Assembly: GCF_003226895.2 (NCBI RefSeq)
Contig: NZ_PNJG02000002.1
Coordinates: 558,001 to 622,000 of the forward strand
From: Kocuria tytonis
GTDB taxonomy: Bacteria > Actinomycetota > Actinomycetes > Actinomycetales > Micrococcaceae
Direction of reading: 5' to 3'
Length of the DNA stretch: 64,000 bases
Shown: piece after piece, positions 35,966 to 44,053 of the stretch
Position numbering within the stretch: position 1 is the first letter of the stretch
Layout: every line of letters starts with the position of its first letter
Translations under genes and position numbers: made by a program
Notes under the pieces: generated by a model
The model's database searches: none
Told to the model about the DNA's origin: nothing
The model's input: only the letters and a program-made list of their open reading frames with translations

Positions 35966-37348
35966 ATGTCCCAGCCCGCCGGTGGTCCCACGGACCACAT
36001 CCAGGACCGCCCGGCGGTCCGCGAGCACGATCCCCGCAGGGCCCGTCGCGCCCTGGTCGGCGCCTACGTGGGCACCTCCCTGGAGTGGTACGACTTCTTC
36101 CTCTTCGGCACCACCTCCTCCATCGTGTTCGCGCCGCTGTTCTTCGGTGGGGACGATCCCGCGCTCAGGGTCATCCAGTCCTTCCTGCTCTTCGGCGTCG
36201 GATTCATCGCCCGGCCCATCGGCGCTCTGCTCGCGGGCCACTTCGGGGACCGGATCGGACGCCGGAGCATCCTCATGATCACGATCGTGGCCATGGGCGT
36301 GTCCTCCGCGCTGATCGGCGTGCTCCCCACCTTCACGACCGCGGGGATCGTGGCCCCGGTTCTGCTGGCCCTCATGCGTTTCGTGCAGGGCATGGCGGCC
36401 GGCGGCGAATGGGGTGGGGCCACCCTGCTGGCCGTGGAGAACGCCCCGGAGAACAAGCGCGGCTTCTACGGTGCGGTGGTCCAGATGGGCTCTCCCACCG
36501 GCACCATCCTCTCCTCCCTGATCGTGGCCGCCGTGGTGGCCGTTTCCGGGGAGTCGTTCCTGGAGGGCGCGTGGCGCATCCCCTACCTCATCTCCATCCT
36601 GCTGGTGGTCGTGGGGGTGTGGATCCGGCTGCGCGTGGACGAGACGGACGACTACGTGGCGGCCCAGGCCGCCCGTGCGGCCGCGCCGGAGGTGCACGAG
36701 GAGCCGCCCGTCATCGAGATCCTGCGCACGGTTCCCGGCCGGCTGCTGCTGGGGGTGGGCACCTACCTCTTCGGCAATGCCGGGTTCTTCGTGCTCACCA
36801 CGTTCATGATCAGCTACGTGACCCAGCAGCTGGGCCTGCCCTCCACCGTGATCCTCACGGCCATCACGTGGGGCGCGGTGGCGGAGATCGTCACCATGGC
36901 GGTGGCCGGGAAGGTGGCGGACAGGACGTCCCCGTCCATCGTGGTGGTGGTCGGGTACGCGGTGGCCGCTGTTCTGGCCGTTCCCATCTTCCTCCTGGTG
37001 GACACCCGCGACGCCGCACTGATCACGGTGGCCATGGTCCTGGGCATCGGCTTCGCCTCCATCCCGTACGCGCCCGTGGGGACCATGCTCACCCAGCTGT
37101 TCCCGGTGAAGGTCCGGTACTCGGCCATTGCCCTGTGCGCCAACATCGCGGGTGTGGTGGCCGGGTTCATGCCCGCGCTGGCCGCGTGGATCCTGGACAG
37201 GACGGGCGGCACGTCCACCGGGCCCATGATGCTCCTGCTGGCGCTCGCCCTGATCTCGCTGGTGTCCTCCGTCCTGGCCCGGCGCGTGATCCGCAGGGAC
37301 GAGGAGCAGGACGTGGACCAGATCTCGGGAGACCTGCTGAACCGGTGA
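35966..37348 (+). CDS. MFS transporter, metabolite:H+ symporter (MHS) family
   Basis: 460 residues with twelve predicted membrane segments. MHS signatures: VGAYVGTSLEWYDFFLFGTTSS in TM1, PIGALLAGHFGDRIGRRSIL (cytoplasmic loop 2-3), RFVQGMAAGGEWGGATLL and LPSTVILTAITWGAV. The family imports small carboxylates, betaines or aromatic acids with protons. The next gene, an amidohydrolase, begins 25 bases downstream and an SDR follows, so the three probably form an uptake and breakdown unit. The operator upstream suggests induction by the substrate, whose identity is unknown. Confidence 0.9.
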   Translation: MSQPAGGPTDHIQDRPAVREHDPRRARRALVGAYVGTSLEWYDFFLFGTTSSIVFAPLFFGGDDPALRVIQSFLLFGVGFIARPIGALLAGHFGDRIGRRSILMITIVAMGVSSALIGVLPTFTTAGIVAPVLLALMRFVQGMAAGGEWGGATLLAVENAPENKRGFYGAVVQMGSPTGTILSSLIVAAVVAVSGESFLEGAWRIPYLISILLVVVGVWIRLRVDETDDYVAAQAARAAAPEVHEEPPVIEILRTVPGRLLLGVGTYLFGNAGFFVLTTFMISYVTQQLGLPSTVILTAITWGAVAEIVTMAVAGKVADRTSPSIVVVVGYAVAAVLAVPIFLLVDTRDAALITVAMVLGIGFASIPYAPVGTMLTQLFPVKVRYSAIALCANIAGVVAGFMPALAAWILDRTGGTSTGPMMLLLALALISLVSSVLARRVIRRDEEQDVDQISGDLLNR

Positions 37349-37373
37349 TCCCGGTGGAAACGAGGAATCGCAC

Positions 37374-39035
37374 ATGACAGAGCAGACCCCCCGCAGCGTC
37401 ACCGTCGTGGACGCCGTGGTGCACCGCCCCACCGGCCGGTACCGCCCCGAGCCGCAGGGGGTGGTGGTCGAGGACGGCGTCATCGCCTTCGTGGGGGACT
37501 CGCACGAGGCGCAACGGCGCACGGCACCGGATGCACCCGTGGTGGACGCCCGCGGGCGGTACCTGATGCCCGGTCTCATCGAGACCCACGGCCACCCGGG
37601 GCTCTACGCCCGCCTGGCGCTGAACGCGGACTGCCGGCCGTCGGTCACGCCCCGTGCGAGCGACGTCGTCGAGGTGATCCGGGGGGCCGCGCGGGAGACC
37701 GGGGCGGGGGAGTGGGTGATCGGCTGGGGCTACGACGAGCACCGCATGGACGGGGGCGGCCCCACCCGGGCTGACCTGGACGAGGCCGCGCCCGACCACC
37801 CGGTGTACCTCAAGCGCACGTGCGCGCACATGGCGCTGGTGAACACCGCGGCACTGAGGCGCATGGGCATCACCGGGGAGACCCCGGATCCCCCGGGCGG
37901 GTGCATCGTGCGGGACGAGGGTGGCGAGCCCACCGGACTGCTGCAGGAGACGGCGATGTCCCTCGCGGACCTTCCCGTGAGCGGCCCCCGGGAGCTGCTG
38001 GACGGGATGCGCGTGGCACAGGAGGACTTCTCCGCGTGGGGTCTCACCACGGTGCACGACATGAGCACCGGGCCGCTGGAGATGGGCGCCTACCTGCGCC
38101 TGCAGGAGGCCGGGCAGCTGCACACCCGGTTCCGCCCGTGGTACTTCGCACTCAAGCTCGGGGACTTCCACGGCAGCTACGACGAGGTCATCGGCACCGG
38201 GATCCGCAGCGGGCTCGGAGACGACATGGTGCGGATCCAGGGCATGAAGTTCATCCTGGACGGCTCCGTGGGCGGCAGGACCGCCGCTGTGGCGGAGCCC
38301 TTCGAGGGATCCGACTCCCGCGGGATCCTCTACTACGACACCCCGCGGATCCTGCCGATGGCGGCCCAGGCCCTGCGCAACGGGCTGCGACTGGCCATCC
38401 ACGGGATCGGGGAGCGCGCGGTGGAACAGGCCCTGGACCTCGTCGAGGGCGCGGGGCGCGAGGTGGCGTCCGAGAGCGAGGACCCGCAGGCGGCGTTCCG
38501 GGAACTGGTGAGCACGCGCCGGCACCGGGTGGAGCACTGCGCGCTGCCCACGGATGAGGACCTGCGCCGTCTTGTGGACAGCGGAGTCATCGCGGCGTCC
38601 TCCACCGCGTTCGTCCACGAGCTCGGGGACTCCTACCTCAAGAACCTCGGACAGGAGCGGATGAACCGGGCGTACCCCATGCGCACCTTCCTGGACCGGG
38701 GGATCGTGGCTCCGAGCAACTCGGACTTCCCCGTGACCACCGCGAACCCGTGGTTCGGGATCTCCGCGTGCGTCACCCGGACCTCGGTGTCCGGGCAGGT
38801 CACGGACACCGCGCAGAACATCACGGTGGCCGAGGCCCTGGATGCGTACACCGTGGAGGCCGCGAAGGCCTCGTTCGACGAGGACCGCCTGGGGCGCATC
38901 GCCGAGGGGTTCCTCGGGGACCTGGTGCTGCTGGACCGTCATCCCTTCGAGGTGGACGCCCGGGAGCTGAAGGACGTCAGCGCGGAGCTGACCGTGTGCG
39001 ACGGGCGCATCGTGCACCGCACGGACGCCGCCTGA
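37374..39035 (+). CDS. Amidohydrolase family 3 protein (YtcJ-like)
   Basis: 553 residues. Metal-site pieces of the amidohydrolase superfamily appear in order: MPGLIETHGHPGLYAR (HxH-type), the YFALKLGDFHGS region with GMKFILDGSVGGRTAA, LAIHGIGERAVEQALD, TRRHRVEHC (metal His), and a late PSNSDFPVTTANPWFG with the catalytic Asp. Long YtcJ-type amidohydrolases hydrolyse amide or cyclic amide bonds in small molecules, often with unknown substrates. The MHS transporter precedes it by 25 bases and an SDR oxidoreductase follows. Confidence 0.87.
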   Translation: MTEQTPRSVTVVDAVVHRPTGRYRPEPQGVVVEDGVIAFVGDSHEAQRRTAPDAPVVDARGRYLMPGLIETHGHPGLYARLALNADCRPSVTPRASDVVEVIRGAARETGAGEWVIGWGYDEHRMDGGGPTRADLDEAAPDHPVYLKRTCAHMALVNTAALRRMGITGETPDPPGGCIVRDEGGEPTGLLQETAMSLADLPVSGPRELLDGMRVAQEDFSAWGLTTVHDMSTGPLEMGAYLRLQEAGQLHTRFRPWYFALKLGDFHGSYDEVIGTGIRSGLGDDMVRIQGMKFILDGSVGGRTAAVAEPFEGSDSRGILYYDTPRILPMAAQALRNGLRLAIHGIGERAVEQALDLVEGAGREVASESEDPQAAFRELVSTRRHRVEHCALPTDEDLRRLVDSGVIAASSTAFVHELGDSYLKNLGQERMNRAYPMRTFLDRGIVAPSNSDFPVTTANPWFGISACVTRTSVSGQVTDTAQNITVAEALDAYTVEAAKASFDEDRLGRIAEGFLGDLVLLDRHPFEVDARELKDVSAELTVCDGRIVHRTDAA

Positions 39036-39103
39036 GCCACGACACCCGTGGCCCAACACGCTGTTCGTCGAGGATCCGAAATCTGAGATCGAAGGAGATC
39101 ATC

Positions 39104-39904
39104 ATGTCCGAGAATCCTGCTGTTCCCCCGATGCTGAACGCCGCATGGGTGGAGAAGGCCACCCCCGAGCGCTTCGCCGGGCAGACCGTGGTGGTGACCG
39201 GTGCGGCGTCGGGCATCGGCCGTGCCGTGGCCGTGCGCGTGGTCCAGGAGGGCGGCCGCGTGATCGCGGTGGACCTCGCGGCGGAGGGCCTGAAGAGCCT
39301 CGCCGAGGAGCTCGGCGAGAACCTGGTGCCCGTCACCGCGGACCTCACCGAGGAGGACGCCGCGCAGAAGGTCGTGGCCGCCGCCGACGGCCGGATCGAC
39401 GCCCTCGTGAACAACGCCGGGATCATGGACAACTTCGCGCCCGTGCACGAGGTCACGGATGCCACGTGGCAGCGCGTGTTCGCGGTGAACGTGGAGGCCA
39501 TGATGCGCCTGAGCCGCGCGGTGGTGCCGCTCATGCTCGAGGCCGGGCGCGGCAGCGTGGTGAACCTGTCCTCCGAGGCGGGGCTGCGCGGCTCCGCCGC
39601 GGGCATCGCCTACACGGCGTCCAAGCACGCGGTGATCGGCATGACCCGCAACTGCGCGTTCATGTACGCCACTTCCGGCCTCCGGTTCAACGTGGTGGCC
39701 CCCGGGGGCGTGGCCACGGGCATCCAGATCCCGAGCGACGCATCCCAGTTCGGCGGGGCCCGCCTGGCCACCGTGCAGGCGAACATGCCCGGCGTGGCGA
39801 GCGCGGCCCACCTGGCGTCCTCCATCTGCTTCCTCGCGAGCGACGACGGTGTGAACGTCAACGGCGCCGTCCTGCCCTCGGACGGCGGCTGGTCCGCGGT
39901 CTGA
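39104..39904 (+). CDS. Short-chain dehydrogenase/reductase
   Basis: 266 residues. Classical SDR motifs: VVVTGAASGIGRAVAV for the nucleotide, NNAGIM, VVNLSSEAG with the catalytic Ser, and YTASKHAVIG with Tyr and Lys. The N-terminal 25-residue extension before the Rossmann fold is a little longer than usual. It oxidises or reduces an alcohol/ketone with NAD(P). The ATG at 39104 follows GAAGGAGA. It is the last gene of the transporter-amidohydrolase operon and is followed by a strong terminator. Confidence 0.92.
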   Translation: MSENPAVPPMLNAAWVEKATPERFAGQTVVVTGAASGIGRAVAVRVVQEGGRVIAVDLAAEGLKSLAEELGENLVPVTADLTEEDAAQKVVAAADGRIDALVNNAGIMDNFAPVHEVTDATWQRVFAVNVEAMMRLSRAVVPLMLEAGRGSVVNLSSEAGLRGSAAGIAYTASKHAVIGMTRNCAFMYATSGLRFNVVAPGGVATGIQIPSDASQFGGARLATVQANMPGVASAAHLASSICFLASDDGVNVNGAVLPSDGGWSAV

Positions 39905-39913
39905 TCCTCGCAG

Positions 39914-39960
39914 ACGACGATCCCCGCGTCACCCTGTCCGGGTGGCGCGGGGATCGTCGT
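39914..39960. terminator. Bidirectional terminator
   Basis: Stem of 21 base pairs with one mismatch (39914-39934 with 39940-39960) and a five-base loop TGTCC, between the convergent SDR (stop 39904) and thioesterase (stop 39978) genes. The arms include ACGACGATCCCCGCG and its complement. Confidence 0.85.
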
Positions 39961-39977
39961 GGTTCAGGGGTGCGACG

Positions 39978-40418
39978 TCAGGCCTGCACCTGGGTCTTGG
40001 GCTGCGGCGGGGTGGTGCCCTGGCCGGTGAAGTAGGCGACCACGCGCCCGTCGGCCTCCAGCACGACGTCGCAGATCTGGTTCCTGCCGAAGCTCACCCG
40101 GCGCGTGGCCGTGGCGGTCACGGTCTGGCCCGTGTGCGCGGGGGCCGTGAAGGTGATCTCCGCGTTGCGGGTGACGATCGGGGCCCCGGCGGTGGCGCAG
40201 CAGTACGCGAGCGTGGTGTCCGCCAGGGTGAAGAGGTACCCGCCGTGGCAGATGCCGTGGCCGTTGGCCATGAAGTCCGAGACGGTCATGGACATGCTCA
40301 CCCTGCCCTGCTCGATCTCCCCCAGGTCCATGCCCAGGTGCAGCGGGGCGGGGTCGTTGCGCAGGATCTCGTGGAGGAGCTCGCGGATGGCGTTCATGTC
40401 GGTGGGATCGGCGTACAT
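39978..40418 (-). CDS. PaaI-type hot-dog thioesterase
   Basis: 146 residues. The hot-dog core shows ANGHGICHGGYLFTLADTTLAYCC, with the HGG turn and catalytic Asp, and the strand pattern VTRNAEITFTAPAHTGQTV typical of PaaI/PaaD. It hydrolyses acyl- or phenylacetyl-CoA thioesters. The ATG at 40418 follows GAAGGGTTCCC; the upstream frame lacks protein character. It is divergent from an aldehyde dehydrogenase gene. No other phenylacetate genes lie in the window, so the role in that pathway is not established. Confidence 0.88.
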   Translation of the reverse strand: MYADPTDMNAIRELLHEILRNDPAPLHLGMDLGEIEQGRVSMSMTVSDFMANGHGICHGGYLFTLADTTLAYCCATAGAPIVTRNAEITFTAPAHTGQTVTATATRRVSFGRNQICDVVLEADGRVVAYFTGQGTTPPQPKTQVQA

Positions 40419-40684
40419 GGGAACCCTTCGGTTGCGGTCGCGGCCGGGGCGGCGGTGCCCGGGAAGCCGCTCCCGGAGGTGGGCGGCGGCGCAGTGCTGA
40501 GAACACTGTAGGGGCAGATGCGGGCGGGAATGGCGCGGTGACAACTGCCAGGGGTGCCCCCCCTGGCGGCTGCGCGGCTCCGGGGTTCAGCCACTCAGGG
40601 AACACTCGAACGTGATCCACGGCACAATGGGAGTGGTCGCCCGAGCGCGCCCGCGCCGGTCCGTCACAGCCACGAGGAGCCACC

Positions 40685-42091
40685 GTGAACACCTGCCAAG
40701 ACCTGCTGTCCGCCATCACCGACCCGTCCGGCCGCGAGATCCTGGACCCCGCCACCGGTGAGGTGGTCGGCCGCGCCCACGAGTCCACCACCGCGGAACT
40801 CGACGCAGCCGTGGCCTCCGCCCGCGCGGCCCAGCCGGAGTGGGCGGGGCTGGGGCACGCCAAACGCTCCGAGTACCTGCACAGGGCTGCCGACGCCGTC
40901 GAGGCGCACGCGGAGGCGCTCGCCGAGCTGCTGTCCCGCGAGCAGGGCAAGCCCGTCAAGAACGGTCCGAACGCGGTGTTCGAGGTGGGTGGCTGCGTGG
41001 GGTGGCTGCGCGCGAGCGCGGACTTCCCGCTGGAGCCCGAGGTGATCGTGGACGACGAGTCCGGCTACGCCGAGATGCACTACGTCCCCCTGGGCGTGGT
41101 GGGCGCCATCGGCCCGTGGAACTGGCCCATGATGATCACCGTGTGGCAGGTGGCGTCCTCCCTGCGCATGGGAAACACCGTGGTGGTCAAGCCCTCCGAG
41201 TACACCCCGCTGTCCGTGCTGGGTCTCGTGCACGTGCTGAACCAGGCGCTGCCCGCGGACGTGCTGCACGTGGTTCCCGGCGGCGGGGAGGTGGGCAAGG
41301 CGCTGTCCTCCCACGAGGGCGTCGACAAGATCATGTTCACCGGCTCCACCAGGACCGGCCAGGCCATCATGCGCTCCGCCGCGGACGGTCTGGCACGCCT
41401 CACCCTGGAGCTCGGCGGCAATGACGCCGGCGTGGTCCTCCCGGACGCGGACCCACAGGCTGTGGCCGGGGACCTCTTCTGGGGCGCGTTCGTCAACACC
41501 GGTCAGACGTGCGCGGCGCTCAAGCGGCTGTACGTCCACGAGGACGTCTACGACGAGGTGTGCGACGCCCTGGTGGCCGTGGCCCGGCAGATGCCCATGG
41601 GCAACGGGCGCGAGGAGCAGAACGTGCTGGGGCCGCTGCAGAACAAGCAGCAGTACGACATCGTGGCCGGGCTGGTGGAGGACGCCAAGAACGGCGGCGG
41701 GCGTGTGCTCATGGGCGGAGACCCGGAGACCGAGCAGCCCGGGTACTTCTACCCCACCACCATCATCGCGGACCTCCCGAACGACAACCCCCTGGTCACC
41801 CAGGAGCAGTTCGGTCCGGTGCTGCCCATCGTCAAGTACTCGGACGTGGAGGATGCCATCCGCATGGCCAACGGGCTGGACGTGGGACTCGGGGCGTCCG
41901 TGTGGAGTGCGGACACCGAGAGCGCCATGGCTGTGGCCCAGCGGCTCGAGGCCGGCACCGTGTGGATCAACAAGCACGGCGGCGTGGATCCCCGCATCCC
42001 CTTCGGCGGCATCAAGAAGTCCGGCTTCGGGCTGGAGTTCGGCGTGGAGGGCCTCAAGTCGGTGGCGGCCAGCAAGGTGATCTCCCGCTGA
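40685..42091 (+). CDS. NAD(P)-dependent aldehyde dehydrogenase
   Basis: 468 residues. Family motifs: VGAIGPWNWPMMITVWQVA, VVVKPSEYTPLSVL (cofactor), FTGSTRTGQAIM, the general base Glu in LTLELGGNDAGVV and the nucleophile Cys in VNTGQTCAALKRLYV. The C-terminal IPFGGIKKSGFGLEFGVEGL completes the oligomerisation region. It oxidises an aldehyde to the acid. The start is a GTG at 40685 after ACGAGGAG. The short N-terminus fits betaine-aldehyde or short-chain semialdehyde groups, but the substrate is not clear. Confidence 0.92.
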   Translation: MNTCQDLLSAITDPSGREILDPATGEVVGRAHESTTAELDAAVASARAAQPEWAGLGHAKRSEYLHRAADAVEAHAEALAELLSREQGKPVKNGPNAVFEVGGCVGWLRASADFPLEPEVIVDDESGYAEMHYVPLGVVGAIGPWNWPMMITVWQVASSLRMGNTVVVKPSEYTPLSVLGLVHVLNQALPADVLHVVPGGGEVGKALSSHEGVDKIMFTGSTRTGQAIMRSAADGLARLTLELGGNDAGVVLPDADPQAVAGDLFWGAFVNTGQTCAALKRLYVHEDVYDEVCDALVAVARQMPMGNGREEQNVLGPLQNKQQYDIVAGLVEDAKNGGGRVLMGGDPETEQPGYFYPTTIIADLPNDNPLVTQEQFGPVLPIVKYSDVEDAIRMANGLDVGLGASVWSADTESAMAVAQRLEAGTVWINKHGGVDPRIPFGGIKKSGFGLEFGVEGLKSVAASKVISR

Positions 42092-42140
42092 CCGGTCGGG
42101 CGGGCACAGCACCTGCCCCATGTCCGCCGCGTGGCGGGCG

Positions 42141-42161
42141 CGGGGCCCGGTCAGGGCCCCG
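42141..42161 (+). terminator. Possible terminator of the aldehyde dehydrogenase gene
   Basis: Perfect 8-base stem CGGGGCCC / GGGCCCCG with a GGTCA loop, 50 bases past the stop codon. No T-run. Confidence 0.45.
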
Positions 42162-42313
42162 GGGTGTCGCGGAGTGGGGCCCGTGGTGCGCACGCACCGC
42201 GGGTCTCGAGGCGGCGTCGAGCCCCCGAAAAGCTTTCCGCGGGAATGATCCGCGCGGGCACTGTGTTCCGTTCATGACTCAGCAGTAACACGCTCACCGA
42301 CGGAGGGAACCGC

Positions 42314-43396
42314 ATGCCCACCCTGTTCGACCCCATCACCGTAGGAGCCTTCGAGCTCAAGAACCGCGTGGCCATGGCGCCGCTCACCCGGATGCGCTCG
42401 GACGAGGACGGCGTGCCCAAGGACATGAACGTGGAGTACTACGCGCAGCGCGCCTCCGCGGGTCTGGTGGTCACCGAGGGGACGTTCCCCGCTCTGACGA
42501 GCCGCGGCTTCTGGGGCCAGGCCGGTATCGAGACCACCGAGCAGGCCCTCGGATGGTCCCGCGTGGCCGAGGCCGTCCACGAGAAGGGCGGCACGGTGTT
42601 CATGCAGGTGATGAACGCCGGTCGCGTGTCCCACCCCGAGCTCACCGGCGGATCCCTGCCCGAGGCGCCGAGCGCGGTGGGTATCGACCAGTCCATCCAC
42701 GTGCCCAGCGGCAAGCAGCCCGTCCCCACGCCCCGCGCGCTGGAGACCGACGAGCTGCCCCGGATCAGGCAGGAGTTCGTCGCCGCGGCCCGCCGCGCGG
42801 TGGACGCGGGGATCGACGGCGTGGAGATCCACGGCGCCAACGGCTACATCCTCCACGAGTTCCTCGCACCGTCCTCCAACCAGCGCACGGACGAGTACGG
42901 CGGTTCCCCGGAGAACCGGGCGCGCTTCGTGGTCGAGGTGGTGCGCGCCGTCGCCCAGGAGATCGGCGGCGACCGCGTGGGTCTGCGGATCTCGCCCGAG
43001 CACAACGTCCAGGGCGCGCTGGAACCCGACCACGACGACGTCCGCGCCACCTACACCGCGCTGCTCTCCGGTCTGCGCGGGCTTGGCCTGGCGTACCTGT
43101 CCGTGCTCCATAAGGACATCGACGGCGAGTTCGTCCAGGAGCTGCGCGGGCAGTTCGAGGGAGTGTTCTACCTCAACAGCGGGTTCAGCGAGTACACCGA
43201 GCTCGAGGAGTCCGAGCACATCATGGCCGCCGACCGCGCGGACGGTGTGATGGTGGGCCGCGAGCTCATCGCCAACCCGGACCTCGTGGAGCGCTGGCGC
43301 GACGGCCTGGAGCTGAACACCCCGGACCCCAAGACCTTCTACCTGGGCGGGCCCAAGGGGTACGTGGACTACCCGTTCGCCGGCGCGCGGGTCTGA
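42314..43396 (+). CDS. Old yellow enzyme-family alkene reductase (NemA-like)
   Basis: 360 residues, FMN-dependent TIM barrel. It begins LFDPITVGAFELKNRVAMAPLTRMR, as all members do. The active-site pair lies in VEIHGANGYILHEFLAPSSN (His and Asn), followed by RTDEYGGSPENRARF. The C-terminal DGVMVGRELIANPDL binds the FMN phosphate. It reduces activated C=C bonds or nitro-compounds with NAD(P)H. The ATG has GGAGGGAAC upstream. It stands alone, with a terminator 30 bases downstream. Confidence 0.92.
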   Translation: MPTLFDPITVGAFELKNRVAMAPLTRMRSDEDGVPKDMNVEYYAQRASAGLVVTEGTFPALTSRGFWGQAGIETTEQALGWSRVAEAVHEKGGTVFMQVMNAGRVSHPELTGGSLPEAPSAVGIDQSIHVPSGKQPVPTPRALETDELPRIRQEFVAAARRAVDAGIDGVEIHGANGYILHEFLAPSSNQRTDEYGGSPENRARFVVEVVRAVAQEIGGDRVGLRISPEHNVQGALEPDHDDVRATYTALLSGLRGLGLAYLSVLHKDIDGEFVQELRGQFEGVFYLNSGFSEYTELEESEHIMAADRADGVMVGRELIANPDLVERWRDGLELNTPDPKTFYLGGPKGYVDYPFAGARV

Positions 43397-43427
43397 GGTC
43401 CTGCAGCGCCTGTGGTGTCGCCAGCAG

Positions 43428-43464
43428 GGCGGGTCGGAGTCCGCTCGTTTGACTCCGGCCCGCC
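43428..43464 (+). terminator. Terminator of the alkene reductase gene
   Basis: 13-base arms GGCGGGTCGGAGT (43428-43440) and ACTCCGGCCCGCC (43452-43464) with one mismatch and an 11-base loop. Confidence 0.7.
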
Positions 43465-43469
43465 GGGGG

Positions 43470-43634
43470 CACTATGTTGAACAACAGTTGTTGAAGTTTC
43501 GTTTTGTATTTTAAGCATCACCCACCATCCAGGTGCGGCAGTTTTTCTGAAGAAACGTTCATGGCAAGCATCACAACGCCGAGCCCCTGAAATTCGGGAT
43601 GCGCTCACTTTCTTGCAGAAAAGGCAGGTCTGAC
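43470..43634 (+). promoter_or_regulatory. A+T-rich promoter and leader of the cold-shock gene
   Basis: This is strikingly A+T-rich for the genome. An inverted repeat AACAAC-A-GTTGTT (43480-43492) is followed by TTTTGTATTTTAAG and a leader up to the ATG at 43635. Long 5' leaders are usual for cspA-type genes, whose mRNA changes structure with temperature. An exact -35/-10 pair could not be assigned. Confidence 0.5.
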
Positions 43635-43841
43635 ATGACTACTGGCACCGTCAAATGGTTCAACGCTGACAAGGGCTTCGGCTTCATCGCCCCCGAGGAC
43701 GGCTCTGATGACGTCTTCGCCCACTTCTCCGGCATCAACTCCAACGGTTTCCGTTCGCTCGACGAGGGCGACAAGGTGGAGTTCGAGGTGCAGCAGGGTG
43801 ATCGCGGTCTGCAGGCCACGAACATCACCGTGATCTCCTGA
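43635..43841 (+). CDS. cspA: Cold-shock protein (CspA family)
   Basis: 68 residues. Both RNA-binding motifs are intact: [15 protein letters not shown] (RNP1, KGFGFI) and DVFAHFSGI (RNP2-like VFAHF). The single cold-shock domain binds single-stranded RNA and keeps mRNA open. The ATG at 43635 is preceded by AAGGCAGG; a frame opening at 43599 has no matching site. The A+T-rich leader and a strong terminator 50 bases downstream fit a short monocistronic transcript. Confidence 0.95.
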   Translation: MTTGTVKWFNADKGFGFIAPEDGSDDVFAHFSGINSNGFRSLDEGDKVEFEVQQGDRGLQATNITVIS

Positions 43842-43892
43842 TCATTTCTTGATCACGGGGTTCTGACCGGCAAGCAGTTGCCGGGGAGTCCG

Positions 43893-43928
43893 AAAATACG
43901 CCCTGCCACTGGTGGCAGGGCGTATTTT
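43893..43928. terminator. Strong bidirectional terminator after the cold-shock gene
   Basis: Perfect 17-base arms AAAATACGCCCTGCCAC (43893-43909) and GTGGCAGGGCGTATTTT (43912-43928), separated by TG. The A-run and T-run give a classical intrinsic terminator in both directions, serving cspA and the convergent GMC gene. A smaller hairpin CCGGCAA-GCAG-TTGCCGG precedes it (43867-43884). Confidence 0.92.
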
Positions 43929-44053
43929 CATGTCCGGATGCTCTGGCCCCGCCCCGGGCGCCGGGGGGACAGATGCGCCGCACCGCCCTGCCCAGCGGAG
44001 CGCAGCCGCTCCGTTGCGGGATCGGCCGGCCCGGCACCGGCCGGATCACGGCC

